Positions 6,436 to 6,755 of a DNA stretch of 6,755 bases are shown in pieces; position 1 is the first letter of the stretch, and each line of letters begins with the position of its first letter. The position numbers and the translations under genes are program-made. The DNA lies in the NCBI GenBank assembly GCA_947490035.1, contig CANLGS010000226.1, forward strand, positions 1 through 6,755. Direction: 5' to 3'. This DNA is from Gemmataceae bacterium. GTDB lineage: Bacteria; Planctomycetota; Planctomycetia; Gemmatales; Gemmataceae. Below the pieces are notes generated by a model. The model did no database searches. It was not told the DNA's origin and saw only the letters and a list, made by a program, of their open reading frames with translations.

Positions 6436-6443
6436 GTGCTGTC

Positions 6444-6650
6444 ATGAGCGATTCGCCTGAACGAACGGTCGCGGTCGTTGTCCGGGGCGGGTCGCCCGGT
6501 CAGCCCGCGTTCCAGTTGCGGAAGGGCGAACAAGGGGTCTCGGTTTTCGACCCCGCGGCTGTCGAGCCGCCGCTTTCCGAGGACGAGATTCTCGGTGCGT
6601 TCCGGCCCGGTAGTGTGGTGCTTTACCGAGCGGTGGCCGTGATCGAGTAG
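6444..6650 (+). CDS. Small hypothetical protein, possibly truncated by an amber codon
   Basis: This frame of 68 residues starts MSDSPERTVAVVVRGGSPG and continues through FQLRKGEQGVSVFD to FRPGSVVLYRAVAVIE. I do not recognise a named family; no signal peptide, membrane segment or catalytic motif is visible. The composition and codon use look coding. It begins 38 bases after the ileS stop on the same strand, so co-transcription is possible. It ends at TAG (6648-6650), but the same frame stays open and coding-like to the window end; its last residues look like the middle of a domain rather than a natural C-terminus. It may therefore be the 5' part of a longer, broken or read-through gene. Confidence 0.6.
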   Translation: MSDSPERTVAVVVRGGSPGQPAFQLRKGEQGVSVFDPAAVEPPLSEDEILGAFRPGSVVLYRAVAVIE

Positions 6651-6755
6651 CACGGGTTACAGGTGCTACCCACGTTCGGCGCGGAATCGCTCCCGGAACG
6701 GTTGCGGGTTGCTCACCGCGAGATCGGTCCGGGCGCGCAAATGGACCGACCCGCG
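6651..6755 (+). pseudogene. In-frame continuation of the small gene past TAG
   Basis: The 35 codons after the amber codon stay open to the window edge and read HGLQVLPTFGAESLPERLRV and onward (AHREIGPGAQMDRPA), with about 74% G or C at third positions. This reads as a natural extension of ...AVIE. Replacing the TAG by a sense codon would give a protein of at least 104 residues. By chance alone a frame this short would often be open in GC-rich DNA, so support rests on composition and continuity, and the gene's end lies outside the window. Confidence 0.4.

Noticed and set aside
6406..6443. Intrinsic terminator after ileS
   Set aside because: No stem-loop or T-run is present in the 38-base gap.

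Overview
The window looks like chromosomal DNA of a high-GC planctomycete, most likely from the Gemmata group (Gemmataceae). The main reasons are an N-terminal SLEDRLTPA motif, typical in my experience of exported Gemmataceae proteins, on a large FG-GAP repeat protein, and a eukaryote-like type 2 isoleucyl-tRNA synthetase. Short GC-rich palindromic repeats are also scattered between and inside the genes. The assignment is inference; no 16S or other phylogenetic marker is present.

Layout from left to right. Bases 1-93 hold a 30-bp inverted repeat overlapping a run of 9-base repeats, just past the 3' end of the first gene. Bases 2251 to 119 (minus strand) encode a 710-residue protein: an FG-GAP beta-propeller fused to two tandem left-handed beta-helix domains resembling the gamma-class carbonic anhydrase Cam. 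A good sigma70-type promoter (2300-2328) drives it, with two perfect 31-bp direct repeats directly upstream. Bases 2252-2868 are a complex intergenic stretch with that promoter, the direct repeats, a long imperfect palindrome (2422-2506), and a frameshifted remnant of a minus-strand gene (2514-2750). Bases 2869-6405 (plus strand) encode IleRS (ileS). A small plus-strand gene begins at 6444; it stops at an amber codon at 6648-6650, but coding-like sequence continues in the same frame to the window edge.

Three points stand out. First, the two gamma-carbonic-anhydrase-like domains each lack part of the zinc-binding His triad, but together they have all of it: domain 1 keeps the equivalent of Cam His117, domain 2 keeps the equivalents of His81 and His122. 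In Cam the zinc site lies between subunits with exactly this division, so the protein may build a split metal site within one chain. Second, the IleRS carries the swapped GXHH form of the class I HIGH motif and an unusual KMSKS loop. Third, copies of the same palindromic repeat family that form the intergenic palindrome also lie in frame at two places inside ileS, where they encode extra surface-loop residues.

The two large genes are transcribed divergently and show no obvious functional link. IleRS is housekeeping translation; the propeller/beta-helix protein is probably surface-associated or exported.
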